DNA of 14,582 bases from Planctomycetota bacterium (GCA_016209585.1 JACQVU010000366.1:1-14582); one strand, 5' to 3'; numbered from the stretch's first letter, positions 1 through 7,709 are shown. Notes: a model not told the origin generated them from the sequence alone. Program-made: numbers and translations.

Positions 1-27
1 GGCCGGGGGTCGGGCGGAGTACCGCGG

Positions 28-72
28 TGTTGGGTGTTGGGTGCTGGGTGTTGGGCCCAGCACCCAACACCC
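28..72 (+). repeat. Tandem heptamer TGTTGGG array folding into a hairpin, with G-quadruplex pattern
   Basis: Four heptamers run head to tail: TGTTGGG (28-34), TGTTGGG (35-41), TGCTGGG (42-48), TGTTGGG (49-55). They are followed by the complementary units CCCAGCA (56-62) and CCCAACA (63-69). Bases 32-48 pair with 56-72 as a perfect 17-bp stem around a 7-nt loop. The plus strand also has four GGG runs (32-34, 39-41, 46-48, 53-55) separated by 4-nt loops, which is the classic G-quadruplex pattern. More units of the same family occur at 116-127 and 148-154. Confidence 0.8.
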
Positions 73-77
73 CGGCT

Positions 78-109
78 GGGGAGATGGGGAGACAAGGAGA
101 CGGGGAGAC
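78..109 (+). repeat. Octamer tandem repeat, consensus GGGGAGAC
   Basis: Four octamers in perfect phase: GGGGAGAT (78-85), GGGGAGAC (86-93), AAGGAGAC (94-101), GGGGAGAC (102-109), then GGG. It sits in the spacer of the 30-bp inverted repeat. It is strongly purine-biased on the plus strand. No function can be assigned. Confidence 0.75.
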
Positions 110-187
110 GGGTTGCCAACACCCAACACCGCGGTACTCCGCCCGCACCCAGCACCCAAAGGCGGGGGTTGGGGACGCTCCCTTGAC

Positions 188-208
188 TGACAACTGACAA
201 CTGACAAC
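188..208. repeat. TGACAAC heptamer array (copy A of the GTYGYCA family)
   Basis: Three identical heptamers TGACAAC at 188-194, 195-201 and 202-208, the reverse complement of GTTGTCA. A partial unit (TTGAC) precedes them. The same heptamer family recurs at 7718-7745 and 14190-14224. This copy lies downstream of the glycan operon in the gene-free left edge. The remaining bases 209-360 contain no ORF of merit; the only structure noted is a 7-bp stem GGTAACC (245-251) with GGTTACC (275-281), not followed by a T-run on either strand. Confidence 0.85.
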
Positions 209-360
209 TTTTCCCACGGTCTTGGTTCCTCTCCCCCCGGAGGTGGTAACCGCGTGATCGACCGGCGGCCGGCTGGTTACCAAGATGCCGTCCCGCGGGC
301 CTCTCGGATCGGACCGCGGGCGCCGGCCACCAGCGCCGCCGAGACTGCCGCGGCATTTCT

Positions 361-1611
361 TTACGGCGCGGTCGCGCGCGCCAGATCGAAAGCCCGGCGG
401 GCGGCGCGGTAGCCGTCGATCAGGCTCTCATAGTGTCGCGTCGCCGCGAACCGCTCGCGCCAGGCCACCAGGCCGCGCCCGGCGAGTCGGCGGCGGAGGT
501 CGGCGTCGTTTTGCACTGTTTCCAGGCAATGGGCCAGGGCGGCGCGGTCCCCCGCGGGAAAGAGCAGGCCGGCCTCGCCCTCCTCCAGCAGCGCCGGCAC
601 TCCACCCAGGCGGGTGGCGATGACGGGCACGCCGTGGGCGAAGGCCTCGATGATCACCAGCCCGAAGGTCTCATAGCATTCGGAGGGCAGCACCAGCGCG
701 TCGGCGCCGTGGAGAAGCCCCAGCGCCCGCTCGCGCGCGAGTTGGCCGGTGAGAACCACCCGCCGCGGGCCGGCGGCCGCGCGCCGCGCCAGGAGGGAAG
801 CGAGCGGGCCGTCGCCGGCGAGTGTCAGCGTCGCGCCGGGCGCGAGCCGGGCCTGTTCCCACGCGTCCAGGAGACAGATCAGCCCCTTCTCAGCCGAGAG
901 CCGGCCGAGGTAGACCACGCGAAGTCCCTCGCCCGGCGCGCGGGGGGAAGCCGGGCCAGCCGCAGCCGCGGGCGCCGGGGCGAACCCCGGGAGCACGCCG
1001 ATCCGTTCCGGGTCGAAGCCGGCGCGCAGGAACACCTGCCTGGCCCATTCCGAGGGGACCAGGTAGCGGTCAACCGCCGTCGCCCACGTGCCCCGCGGGC
1101 CGCGCCCCCGGGCCATCATGCGGGCCACGGCCGCGGAGGCCAGGAAGGAGTTCTGGTAGCACCGGTGCCAGACGCCGCGCCACGGGGCGCGGCCGACGCA
1201 GTCCTCGCAGGGGCGGCCGTCACGCAAGAGGAGCGCGCCGGCGCAGACCAGGCGGAAGTTGTGCAGCGAGAGCGCCACCGGCACGCCTTCATCCCGGCAC
1301 GCCGCCAGCACCGAGGGCGACAGGCGGAACCAGAAGTTGTGAACGTGCGCCACGGTCGGGCGCGTCTCGCGGCAAAGCGCCCGCGCGGCCTCGTAGGACG
1401 GCGGGGACCACGCCCCGGCGGCCAGGGCGCGCAGCGTGGCCCAGCGCCCGCGGGAGAGGGCGAACTCGTTGTCGGTCAGGTGCAGGGTCACCGCATGGCC
1501 GTGCGCGCGGAGCAGGGCGGTCTCTTCGTCAACGACGCTGTCCTCGCCCCCGCGGAACCGATAGCGGTTGTGCAGCACCAGCACGCGCGGAAACTCGGTC
1601 TCCGGCGACAT
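361..1611 (-). CDS. Glycosyltransferase family 4 (GT-B fold)
   Basis: Predicted 416-aa cytoplasmic or membrane-associated sugar transferase that would move a sugar from a nucleotide donor onto a growing glycan or lipid-linked acceptor; the sugar cannot be deduced. The C-terminal GT-B donor half is clear: GRLSAEKG at about 236-243 gives the R237/K242 phosphate-binding pair, and ECYETFGLVIIEAF at about 311-324 gives the E-x7-E motif (E314, E322), followed by GVPVIATRLGG. The N-terminal half starts RVLVLHNRYRFRGGEDSV and carries HNFRLVC with a cysteine set C123, C135, C138, C151, seen in a subset of GT4 enzymes. The ATG at 1611 is chosen because it shares its A with the TGA of the upstream gene (TGATG) and the homology begins right there; the open frame continues upstream to 1737 but that part overlaps the ligase. 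Last gene of the operon. Confidence 0.9.
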   Translation of the reverse strand: MSPETEFPRVLVLHNRYRFRGGEDSVVDEETALLRAHGHAVTLHLTDNEFALSRGRWATLRALAAGAWSPPSYEAARALCRETRPTVAHVHNFWFRLSPSVLAACRDEGVPVALSLHNFRLVCAGALLLRDGRPCEDCVGRAPWRGVWHRCYQNSFLASAAVARMMARGRGPRGTWATAVDRYLVPSEWARQVFLRAGFDPERIGVLPGFAPAPAAAAGPASPRAPGEGLRVVYLGRLSAEKGLICLLDAWEQARLAPGATLTLAGDGPLASLLARRAAAGPRRVVLTGQLARERALGLLHGADALVLPSECYETFGLVIIEAFAHGVPVIATRLGGVPALLEEGEAGLLFPAGDRAALAHCLETVQNDADLRRRLAGRGLVAWRERFAATRHYESLIDGYRAARRAFDLARATAP

Positions 1612-3065
1612 CAGGAGAGGCGCGGTCTCACGCCGTCGCCTCCGTTGGCGCGCGCGTAGGCGAAGCCGAGCGCGAACCAGAACCAGACGCCAAGCACCGG
1701 CCCTTCCATCAGGAGACCGAAGGTCGCGTTCACCCACGTCGCGAAGAGCATCACCAGCCAGAACGTCAGTTCCTTGCGGCGCTCCGTGGTGTACACGCCG
1801 AAGCGATTACGGTTGCGACGCACCGCGACGATCAAGCCGCCGAGACCGAACACGAGGATGCTTCCCCAAATGGCGGCGCCCACCGTGCCCATCCGGGCGT
1901 AGATCGTGACGTTCACGTTGTGGGGTGAACGCACCTGCCACGGCCCCACGTCGGCCTGCAGGTGCGGGTTGTAGCGCGAAAGGCTCTCGCCGAAGCCCAC
2001 GCCGTAGAACGGGTCCCTGGTCTGGACGGCGTTGTGCAGCCGCTGCCACCACACGAGGCGCCAGCGCGCGGTGCCGGCATTCTCGGTGATGTCCACGAAG
2101 CGGTCGAGCCGCCCCGAGGCCGCCAAGCCCTGGGGACCGATGTAGATCGCCACCAACAGCACGCTGAGCGACACGACGGAGCCGGCCGCGAACATGCGCG
2201 AGAAGGGCCAGATGGGCGCCCGCCCGCCCAGCGAGGCGAGAAAACCGACCAGGAACGAGACCATCACCGCCACCTTCACGCCGCGCCCCGGCGCCGTGAA
2301 CACCAGGTAGAGGCCCGCCAGAATCCCCAGCGCGAACACCACGCCCCGGAACCGCAACCGCCTCACCCCCGCCGGCGACAGCACCAGCAGAAACACCGCC
2401 AGCGCCACGTGCTGCACCAACTCGCTGCCCGAACTGCTGAGCAGCGGCACCCCGCGCCACGGGATCGTCGGGCTGGCGAACACCAGGAAGTTCCCCGTCA
2501 GATCGTTCAGGGCGTACCAGGCCAACGCCGCCAGCCAGACCCACTGCAGCCGCGTCCAGAGCAGGTTGGCCCACGCCGGGAAGGCGCCAACGTACCCCCC
2601 AATGAAAAAAAAGGCCGCGTAGTACCAGAGCGCGGAGTCCCGGATGGCCTCCTCCCGATACCGCCGGTAGCCCAGGAACATCTGGACCCCGCCTTGCGCC
2701 ACGAAGACCACGATGAGAAACGTCAACATCGCCGGCCACCGCCGCCGAGGACCGGGGAGCCGCAGGAACGACCGGCCATAGATCCACGCGGCCAGCGCCA
2801 CCAGCGTGATCTCGCCCCAGTAGAAGGGCGGCACGCCCAGGTAGGTCGGCCCCTTGCCGATAATGGTGATGACCGCCAGGTAGATGAACAGGAACCAGAC
2901 CGGGCCGGGCCACGCCGGCGCGCGCGGCGCCTGCCAGTCCGCGCCCACGCGGGGCGTGACGACCCACGCGTCGGCCGGCAGCCGCGCCGGCGGGGCTGTC
3001 ACCGCAGCCACCGTCGGCGCCGGCGACACGACGCTCCCGGTGAGGGCGGTCATGGGAGCCGGCAT
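1611..3065 (-). CDS. O-antigen ligase/polymerase-like polytopic membrane protein
   Basis: Predicted 484-aa inner-membrane protein of the Wzy_C/O-antigen ligase superfamily, which joins lipid-linked glycans to each other or to an acceptor on the periplasmic side. About 50 Pro/Ala-rich N-terminal residues precede many hydrophobic segments (for example about 55-70, 84-97, 112-127, 147-163, 216-230, 240-257, 263-280, 292-310, 394-415, 434-450, 456-472). The large loop before the late helices contains DPFYGVGFGES and then SPHNVNVTIYARMGTVGAAIW (about 380-400), matching the HN-x-hydrophobic-x-(E/R)-x-G-x-x-G signature of the family. Two starts compete. ATG 3065 has AGGAGAGG 5 nt upstream and overlaps the GT2 gene by 16 bp. 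ATG 3053 forms an ATGA overlap but has no properly spaced ribosome site. I prefer 3065. Ligase versus polymerase cannot be separated from sequence. Confidence 0.87.
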   Translation of the reverse strand: MPAPMTALTGSVVSPAPTVAAVTAPPARLPADAWVVTPRVGADWQAPRAPAWPGPVWFLFIYLAVITIIGKGPTYLGVPPFYWGEITLVALAAWIYGRSFLRLPGPRRRWPAMLTFLIVVFVAQGGVQMFLGYRRYREEAIRDSALWYYAAFFFIGGYVGAFPAWANLLWTRLQWVWLAALAWYALNDLTGNFLVFASPTIPWRGVPLLSSSGSELVQHVALAVFLLVLSPAGVRRLRFRGVVFALGILAGLYLVFTAPGRGVKVAVMVSFLVGFLASLGGRAPIWPFSRMFAAGSVVSLSVLLVAIYIGPQGLAASGRLDRFVDITENAGTARWRLVWWQRLHNAVQTRDPFYGVGFGESLSRYNPHLQADVGPWQVRSPHNVNVTIYARMGTVGAAIWGSILVFGLGGLIVAVRRNRNRFGVYTTERRKELTFWLVMLFATWVNATFGLLMEGPVLGVWFWFALGFAYARANGGDGVRPRLS

Positions 3066-3847
3066 TGGCGCCTCTCCTGTTCGGTCAGCGGGCGGTAGCA
3101 CCCGCGCGCCAGACGCGCCGCCACGCGCCGCATCCGGTGCCAGAGATGGCGCGCGCGGTAGGCGATCGGCCCGCACGCCAGGTAGCGCCGCGCCAGCAGC
3201 GCGTGCTCCCGGTCCCAGTGTTGCCCCAACGTGTTGGTCTTGGTCGCCGGATGGTCGCGCAGCGCGGACATGAACGCCTCAATATGCCCCACCGGCCCCC
3301 GCCGCGCAAGACGATGAAACAGATCGTAGTCCATGCAGCAGACCAGCGTCGGGTCCAGCCCCCCCGCGGCCTCGAACGCCGCGCGCCGGAAGAAACAGGA
3401 GGGCTGCGGAATGTAGCAGTACCCGAACGCGAAGATATTCCAGTCGAAGGGGATCTCCCGCTTCGGCCGGATGACCTTCCCCGCCGCGTCGATCCAGACC
3501 GCGTCGCCATAGACCATAGGCGAGTCCGGATGGCGTTCAAAATACTCCCCCGCCGCCGCGAGCGCGCCGGGGAGGAGCAGATCGTCGGAGTTGACCCACC
3601 CCAGCACGTCGCCCGTGGCCCGCGCGAACCCCGCCCGCAGCGCCGCGGCCTGCCCCCCGTCGGGCTGCGATTGCCAGTAGCCCAGGCGCGAGGCGAACTC
3701 CTCGACGATGCTCCGGCTGCCGTCCTTCGACCCCCCGTCATACACCAACACTTCCAGCGCCGGCCCTTCCTGGGCGACGACCGACTCCAGGCAGGCGCGC
3801 AGGTAGGCCGCCTGGTTATACGACGGAATGACGATGCTGAACTTCAT
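3050..3847 (-). CDS. Glycosyltransferase family 2 (GT-A fold)
   Basis: Predicted 265-aa GT-A enzyme. It begins with the textbook MKFSIVIPSYNQAAYLRACL. YDGGSKDGS (about 36-44) is the nucleotide-binding loop, and WVNSDDLLLPGAL (about 84-96) contains the DXD-like metal site (D88/D89). GDAVWID and CCMDYDLFHRLARRG (about 170-184) complete the acceptor side. The pattern resembles WcaA/SpsA-like enzymes that add single sugars to capsule or exopolysaccharide repeat units. There is no transmembrane segment, so it probably works at the inner face of the membrane on a lipid-linked intermediate. The start at 3847 forms an ATGA overlap with the stop of the upstream methyltransferase, indicating translational coupling. 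Its last codons carry the ribosome-binding site of the ligase gene. Donor sugar unknown. Confidence 0.92.
   Translation of the reverse strand: MKFSIVIPSYNQAAYLRACLESVVAQEGPALEVLVYDGGSKDGSRSIVEEFASRLGYWQSQPDGGQAAALRAGFARATGDVLGWVNSDDLLLPGALAAAGEYFERHPDSPMVYGDAVWIDAAGKVIRPKREIPFDWNIFAFGYCYIPQPSCFFRRAAFEAAGGLDPTLVCCMDYDLFHRLARRGPVGHIEAFMSALRDHPATKTNTLGQHWDREHALLARRYLACGPIAYRARHLWHRMRRVAARLARGCYRPLTEQERRQCRLP
3071..3078 (-). promoter_or_regulatory. Shine-Dalgarno site deciding the ligase start
   Basis: On the minus strand this reads AGGAGAGG, 5 nt before the ATG at 3065 and entirely inside the last codons of the GT2 gene. It supports 3065 rather than the ATG at 3053, which lies 17 nt from this site. 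Confidence 0.7.
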
Positions 3848-4797
3848 GCGCCGCCCGCCTCCCGGCGCGCCGCGGGATCCCGCCCGGCCGCCATGATGAT
3901 GTAGTCTCCGTTTCCCCGCCGGCTGTTGTAAAGCATGTCGCCCGCCACGTCCGCCGCCGTGGAAAGCGCCGACAGCGCCAGCCCGTTCGCCGCCCGCCTC
4001 ATGCCCCCGGACAGGCTGGCCGCGGCCCGCGTCTCCCGCCACGACCAGCGGTTGAACCGGCGCGTCTCCACCGCCGCCGGGCGCAGGCCCGCCCGCCGGG
4101 CCAGGGCCGCGAGCGTGGCTGGCTCGAACTGCCAGAGGTGCTCCCGCGGCTCCAGGTGGGGCGTGTTCCCGCCCAGGATCAGCACGCGGGCCGACGCGAA
4201 GTTCGGCACGTCCACGTAGGCCATGCCCCCCGGCGCCAGCAGCCCGGCCACCGCCCGCAACGCGCCGACCGGGTCGACCAGGTGCTCCAGAATGTTCGAC
4301 ATGAGCACCGCGTCGAACCGCCCCTCGATCCGCGCCGCCGCCTCCTCGAACGCGCCCTGGACCACGAACAACCCGAACACCTCCCGCGCGCGGGCCGCGC
4401 GCCGCGCGTCCATCTCCACTCCCTCGACCGTCCACCCGTGCTCCCGCGCCACCGCCAGGTGGTGGCCGTTCCCGCAGCCGACGTCCAGCAACCGCCCCGC
4501 CCGCCGCGAAAGCAGGCGCTCCAGGTGCCCGATGTTCCGCGCGGCGTGGCGCAGCGCCGTGGCCTCGCCGGGACCGTTCTTGGACGCGTCGGCCTCGTCG
4601 TACAGATCGCGCGACTCCCCAACGCTGCGGTAGGGCGGCGGATCGGTCCGCTTCAGCCCGCAGAAGAGACATTCCACCACCTGGAACCGCTTGCGGCGGG
4701 AGACGAGCACCGGCCGCGCGCCGCGCTCGCCGCACGGACAGCGGCCGGGGGCGGCGTCCGCGTCCCGCGCCTGGCGCGTCGCCGACGGGGCGTTCAC
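3844..4797 (-). CDS. Class I SAM-dependent methyltransferase with N-terminal Cys ribbon
   Basis: Predicted 317-aa methyltransferase, likely acting on a sugar or on the end of the glycan made by this operon. Residues 18-50 hold a Cys pair set (C20-x-C22 and C43-x-x-C46) resembling the small zinc-binding module common at the front of methyltransferases in polysaccharide clusters. The Rossmann core follows: LLDVGCGNGHHLAVA (about 103-117) is motif I, GVEMD (126-130) the acidic adenosine contact, MSNILEHLVDP (166-176) motif IV, and LAPGGMAYVDVPN (187-199) the post-IV strand. The length fits Methyltransf_11/23-type proteins. The GTG start at 4797 is chosen because it overlaps the previous stop as GTGA and homology begins nearby; the longer open frame to 5166 is an out-of-frame shadow of the upstream gene. 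Its own stop overlaps the next start (ATGA at 3844-3847). Confidence 0.9.
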   Translation of the reverse strand: MNAPSATRQARDADAAPGRCPCGERGARPVLVSRRKRFQVVECLFCGLKRTDPPPYRSVGESRDLYDEADASKNGPGEATALRHAARNIGHLERLLSRRAGRLLDVGCGNGHHLAVAREHGWTVEGVEMDARRAARAREVFGLFVVQGAFEEAAARIEGRFDAVLMSNILEHLVDPVGALRAVAGLLAPGGMAYVDVPNFASARVLILGGNTPHLEPREHLWQFEPATLAALARRAGLRPAAVETRRFNRWSWRETRAAASLSGGMRRAANGLALSALSTAADVAGDMLYNSRRGNGDYIIMAAGRDPAARREAGGA

Positions 4798-6455
4798 GTC
4801 TCGCGCCCCCGGCTGCCCGCCGGCGGCGCCCGCCGCGCCTCCCAGAGTTTCGCCTCGATGAGGAACTCGTAGATCGCCAGCAGCGTGGCCGCGATCACGC
4901 CGCGCACCCCGTCGCGCCACCCCGCCTTGACGACCAGCGCGATGAGGAAGCGCCGCGCCGGCCGCCAGAAGAGCCGGGCCGGGTGAAAAACGTCCCCGCG
5001 GGCCAGCGCCGCCTCCACCTCCATGTCGGCGTAGCGGGTGAAGGTACGGGAAATGAACTGGTTGATCGTGTCGTAGTCGAAATGCAGCGTGGCCCATGCC
5101 TCGCGCGCCGGCAACCGCAGCACCGGCCCGTTCATCGCCGGCTGGGTGTGCGGCGCGCAGGCCCAACCGCGGTCCCAGGCGTCCGCGCGGAAGAACCGCG
5201 TCTGGTTGCTCTCGAACCAGCCGCCGTGGCGAAGCCAGCCGCCGAAGAGAAACTGCTGGCGCGCGAAGCAGACGGCCACGTGCCGCCCGTCGCGCTGCGC
5301 CTCCCGCAGTTTCGCGGCCAGCGTCGGCGTCAGGCGCTCGTCGGCGTCGGAGCGGAAGATCCAGCCGGCGCGCACTTCGCGGAACCCGATGGCGTCGAGT
5401 TCGTCAACCTGCGCCGTGGTCCGCTTCCCGGCGCCCGCGATCACCCGCGCCCCGTGCGCGCGAGCCAGGTCCGCCGTGCGGTCGCTGCTGCCGTCGTCCA
5501 CCACCAGCATCTCGTCGGCGAAGCCGCGGTAACTCGAAAGGCAAGCGACGATGTTGCGCTCCTCGTTCCGGGCCTTCACCACCAGCGTGATCTTCCCGTC
5601 CCCCGTTCCCCCCGCCGCATCGGGGAACGCTTCCCGCTTGCGCGCCAGGAGCCGGAAGGCGTTGCGAAAGCCGATGGGCGACAGCAGCCGCCACGTGGCC
5701 CACGTGGCGCACAGCAGGTCGCGCTCGTGCCGCACGATGTCGCATCCCGCCGCCCGCAACTGCGCCACGATCTCTTCCTCGTCCAGCCCGGCGTGCGCAT
5801 GCACCTCGGCCTGGCGCGCCCCGCTCCACGCCCGGCTCGCGCGGCTGGCGCGCACGCCCAGCCGCGCCAGCACGCGCGAGAGCCAGAGGCCCGGCGACGA
5901 CCGCAACGTGTGCAGATGCTCGTCCACCTTGATCGCCAGCCGGCCCAGCCGGCCGAGGCGGGGACTTTCAATCATGTACACCATGCCGCCCGGCCGCAGG
6001 CAGGCCACCGCCCGGCGGACGAGCGCCATGTAGTCTTCGATGTGGTGCAGGCTGCCGAGAAAGATGAAGTCGTATGGGCCGGGCGCGGCCGTCAGGAACT
6101 CCCCGATCTCCTGAACCACGAACTCCGCCCGCGGCTCCCCCGCGAAGCGCGCCCGCGCCTTGGCGATCTCGCCCTCCGACAGGTCCACCCCGATCACCCG
6201 CGTGAAACCGGCCGCCAGCAGATGTTCCGTGTACTGCCCGTTCCCCGTGAGGCAATCCAGCGCCGTGACCCCGGCGGGAGCGGCCAACGACGTCGCCGCC
6301 AGCGTGAAGTCGGCCCGGATGACGTCATGCACCATTCCGGTGCAGAACCGCGGCCGCAAGCGCGCCGCCAGCAGGTCCACCCCCTCCGGCCGGTGATACT
6401 CGATGTTCGCCTCGACCGCGCTCCGCCCCGCCGCTTGTCCCTCGCCTGTGGTCAT
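4794..6455 (-). CDS. Fused SAM methyltransferase and WaaE/KdtX-like family 2 glycosyltransferase
   Basis: A 553-aa single frame carrying two enzymes. Residues about 20-260 are a class I methyltransferase: ALDCLTGNGQYTEHLLAAG (65-83) is a motif I variant keeping G-x-G, VIGVDLSEGEI (87-97) follows, FIFLGSLHHIEDY (130-142) is motif IV, and LRPGGMVYMIESP (153-165) the next strand. Residues about 288-460 are a GT-A glycosyltransferase: ITLVVKARNEERNI, then VVDDGSSDRT (318-327), and FRSDADERLTP (367-377) with a DXD at D370/D372. The tail about 488-540 (HPARLFWRPARRFL to FLIEAKLWE) matches the membrane-associating C-terminus of WaaE/KdtX-like transferases of lipopolysaccharide core and glycan synthesis. 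It likely couples transfer and methylation of one sugar. First gene of the overlapping operon; its stop overlaps the next GTG (GTGA). The 75-bp gap upstream has only a weak GC-rich ribosome site and no convincing promoter. Confidence 0.9.
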   Translation of the reverse strand: MTTGEGQAAGRSAVEANIEYHRPEGVDLLAARLRPRFCTGMVHDVIRADFTLAATSLAAPAGVTALDCLTGNGQYTEHLLAAGFTRVIGVDLSEGEIAKARARFAGEPRAEFVVQEIGEFLTAAPGPYDFIFLGSLHHIEDYMALVRRAVACLRPGGMVYMIESPRLGRLGRLAIKVDEHLHTLRSSPGLWLSRVLARLGVRASRASRAWSGARQAEVHAHAGLDEEEIVAQLRAAGCDIVRHERDLLCATWATWRLLSPIGFRNAFRLLARKREAFPDAAGGTGDGKITLVVKARNEERNIVACLSSYRGFADEMLVVDDGSSDRTADLARAHGARVIAGAGKRTTAQVDELDAIGFREVRAGWIFRSDADERLTPTLAAKLREAQRDGRHVAVCFARQQFLFGGWLRHGGWFESNQTRFFRADAWDRGWACAPHTQPAMNGPVLRLPAREAWATLHFDYDTINQFISRTFTRYADMEVEAALARGDVFHPARLFWRPARRFLIALVVKAGWRDGVRGVIAATLLAIYEFLIEAKLWEARRAPPAGSRGRET

Positions 6456-6530
6456 CTCGCGCCCCGCGCCGAACCGGGGGAGTTGTCGTTCACGACCGCG
6501 CTCCCGAACTCCGGCGATTCTCCGGCGGAC

Positions 6531-7709
6531 CTAATCCACGCTCACGGTGTGGGGATAGTCGCGAGCCAGGCGGATGAACTCCTGGCGCGCGGGGTCGCTT
6601 TCAGCCGAGGCCATGGCCGTCAACCGGGCGCGGGCCTGCTCGCCGCCAATGGTTCCCAGGGCGAGGACGGTCTTCTCGCGTACCTTGTGCGCGGCGTCAG
6701 CGGGATCGGCCGGGGCGTCGAGCACGCGCAGCAGCGTGGGAACGGCGGTGACGTCGCCGATCCGGCCCAGCGCCTCGACGGCGACGGCCTTCACCACGGG
6801 GTCTGGGTCCGCGGCGAGCATCGCGGCCTGGGGAACGCCGCGGGCATCCCGCTGCCAACCGAGGAAACAGAGCGCGCGCGCCTTGGTGGCGGACTCTTTG
6901 GCCGCCAGCACGCCGGCCTGCGCGCTTTCCAGCGTCTTCTTGGGGTCGATGCTCTTCGCCGCGGCGGCGGCCGCGCGGAGCACGGAGGGATCGTCTTCCC
7001 CACGCGCCACCGCGAGCAGGGCCGCCAAGGCCGGTTCTCCGCCGACGGCGCCCAGCAGGTCGCACAGACGCATGCGGAAGAGCGCGTCGCCCGGATGCAC
7101 GGCGAACAACTCGGCCAGGGTGTCTACCCGCGCGGCCAGGAAGCGAACGAAGCGGGGGTCCGCCAGCGACAGCGCGGCGTCGCGGTGGATGCGCTCCACC
7201 GGGCTGCCAAGGTGCGAGACGAGCAGCGTGGCGAGCGTCTCGTCGCGCGACGCGGGATCGCTCTGCGAGCGGATGATGCCGAGGTAGCCGGTCAACGCGT
7301 TCCGGATGCTGGCCGGGTCGGCTTCCTCGTTTGTGATGATGCCCCGCTCCCACCCGCGCACCGACCAGCCGCCGCCGACGCCGGAGAGGGCGATGACGGC
7401 GGTGGTGTCGCCGCGCTGACCGGGTTTGGCGACGGGGTTGACGCCCACTTCGGGAGGGGCGACGCGCACGTCGGCGCCGCCCACGACGCCGGGCTTGACC
7501 TCGGCGGCCACGGTGACGCGGAGCGCGCCGTTCTCATCCAGGGCGGCGCTGATGGCGCCGGCGACGATGCGGTCGGCCCGTTCGGCCAGGGCCAGGAGCG
7601 TGGTCTCTTTCTCGGCGCCGACGTCGGCGAACGCCGGCGTCGCGACGGCGAGCATGGAGCCAGCCAGGAGCGCGGCGGCCGCCAGGGGAGAGAGTCGGGG
7701 GAGAAGCAT
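6531..7709 (-). CDS. Exported HEAT-repeat protein
   Basis: Predicted 392-aa secreted or periplasmic protein. Residues 1-28 form a Sec signal peptide (hydrophobic LAAAALLAGSMLAVATPAFA with an A-F-A cleavage site before D29). Residues about 35-125 form a beta-rich domain of unknown role. From about 135 to the end the protein is alpha-helical with HEAT/PBS-lyase-like repeats, clearest at VVKAVAVEALGRIGDVTAVPTLLRVL (about 305-330) and VREKTVLALGTIGGEQARARL (about 343-363), and weaker at 155-180, 207-235 and 240-252. HEAT arrays are protein-binding scaffolds; no enzyme motif is seen. The ATG at 7709 has no Shine-Dalgarno sequence and is preceded directly by a heptamer repeat. It lies 64 bp behind the metalloprotease lipoprotein in the same direction and may be cotranscribed with it. 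The partner is unknown. Confidence 0.85.
   Translation of the reverse strand: MLLPRLSPLAAAALLAGSMLAVATPAFADVGAEKETTLLALAERADRIVAGAISAALDENGALRVTVAAEVKPGVVGGADVRVAPPEVGVNPVAKPGQRGDTTAVIALSGVGGGWSVRGWERGIITNEEADPASIRNALTGYLGIIRSQSDPASRDETLATLLVSHLGSPVERIHRDAALSLADPRFVRFLAARVDTLAELFAVHPGDALFRMRLCDLLGAVGGEPALAALLAVARGEDDPSVLRAAAAAAKSIDPKKTLESAQAGVLAAKESATKARALCFLGWQRDARGVPQAAMLAADPDPVVKAVAVEALGRIGDVTAVPTLLRVLDAPADPADAAHKVREKTVLALGTIGGEQARARLTAMASAESDPARQEFIRLARDYPHTVSVD

Larger units (their letters stand above)
11..145. repeat. 30-bp perfect inverted repeat with 75-nt spacer
   Basis: Bases 11-40 and 116-145 are exact reverse complements over 30 bp; the match stops at both ends (10/146 and 41/115 do not pair). 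Each arm contains a small GCGG-AGTA-CCGC hairpin (14-25 in the left arm) joined to TGTTGGG heptamer material. The 75-nt spacer holds further heptamers and the octamer array. The transcript could fold into one long cruciform-like stem or into a smaller internal hairpin (32-48 with 56-72), and the two share bases 32-40, so they exclude each other. It lies about 215 bp beyond the stop of the last glycan gene, so it could act as a 3' structural element or be the ends of a small non-coding repeat. No transposase is visible. Confidence 0.85.

Noticed and set aside
188..208. Possible CRISPR-like array from short repeats.
   Set aside because: Repeat units are only 7 nt and directly abutting, without spacers, and no cas genes are present.
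245..281. Hairpin GGTAACC/GGTTACC considered as the terminator of the glycan operon.
   Set aside because: A 7-bp stem with a 23-nt loop and no T-run on the minus strand; not a recognisable intrinsic terminator.
285..623. A plus-strand open frame of 112 codons at the left edge.
   Set aside because: Arg/Pro-rich shadow overlapping the conserved 3' end of the GT4 gene, without a ribosome site.
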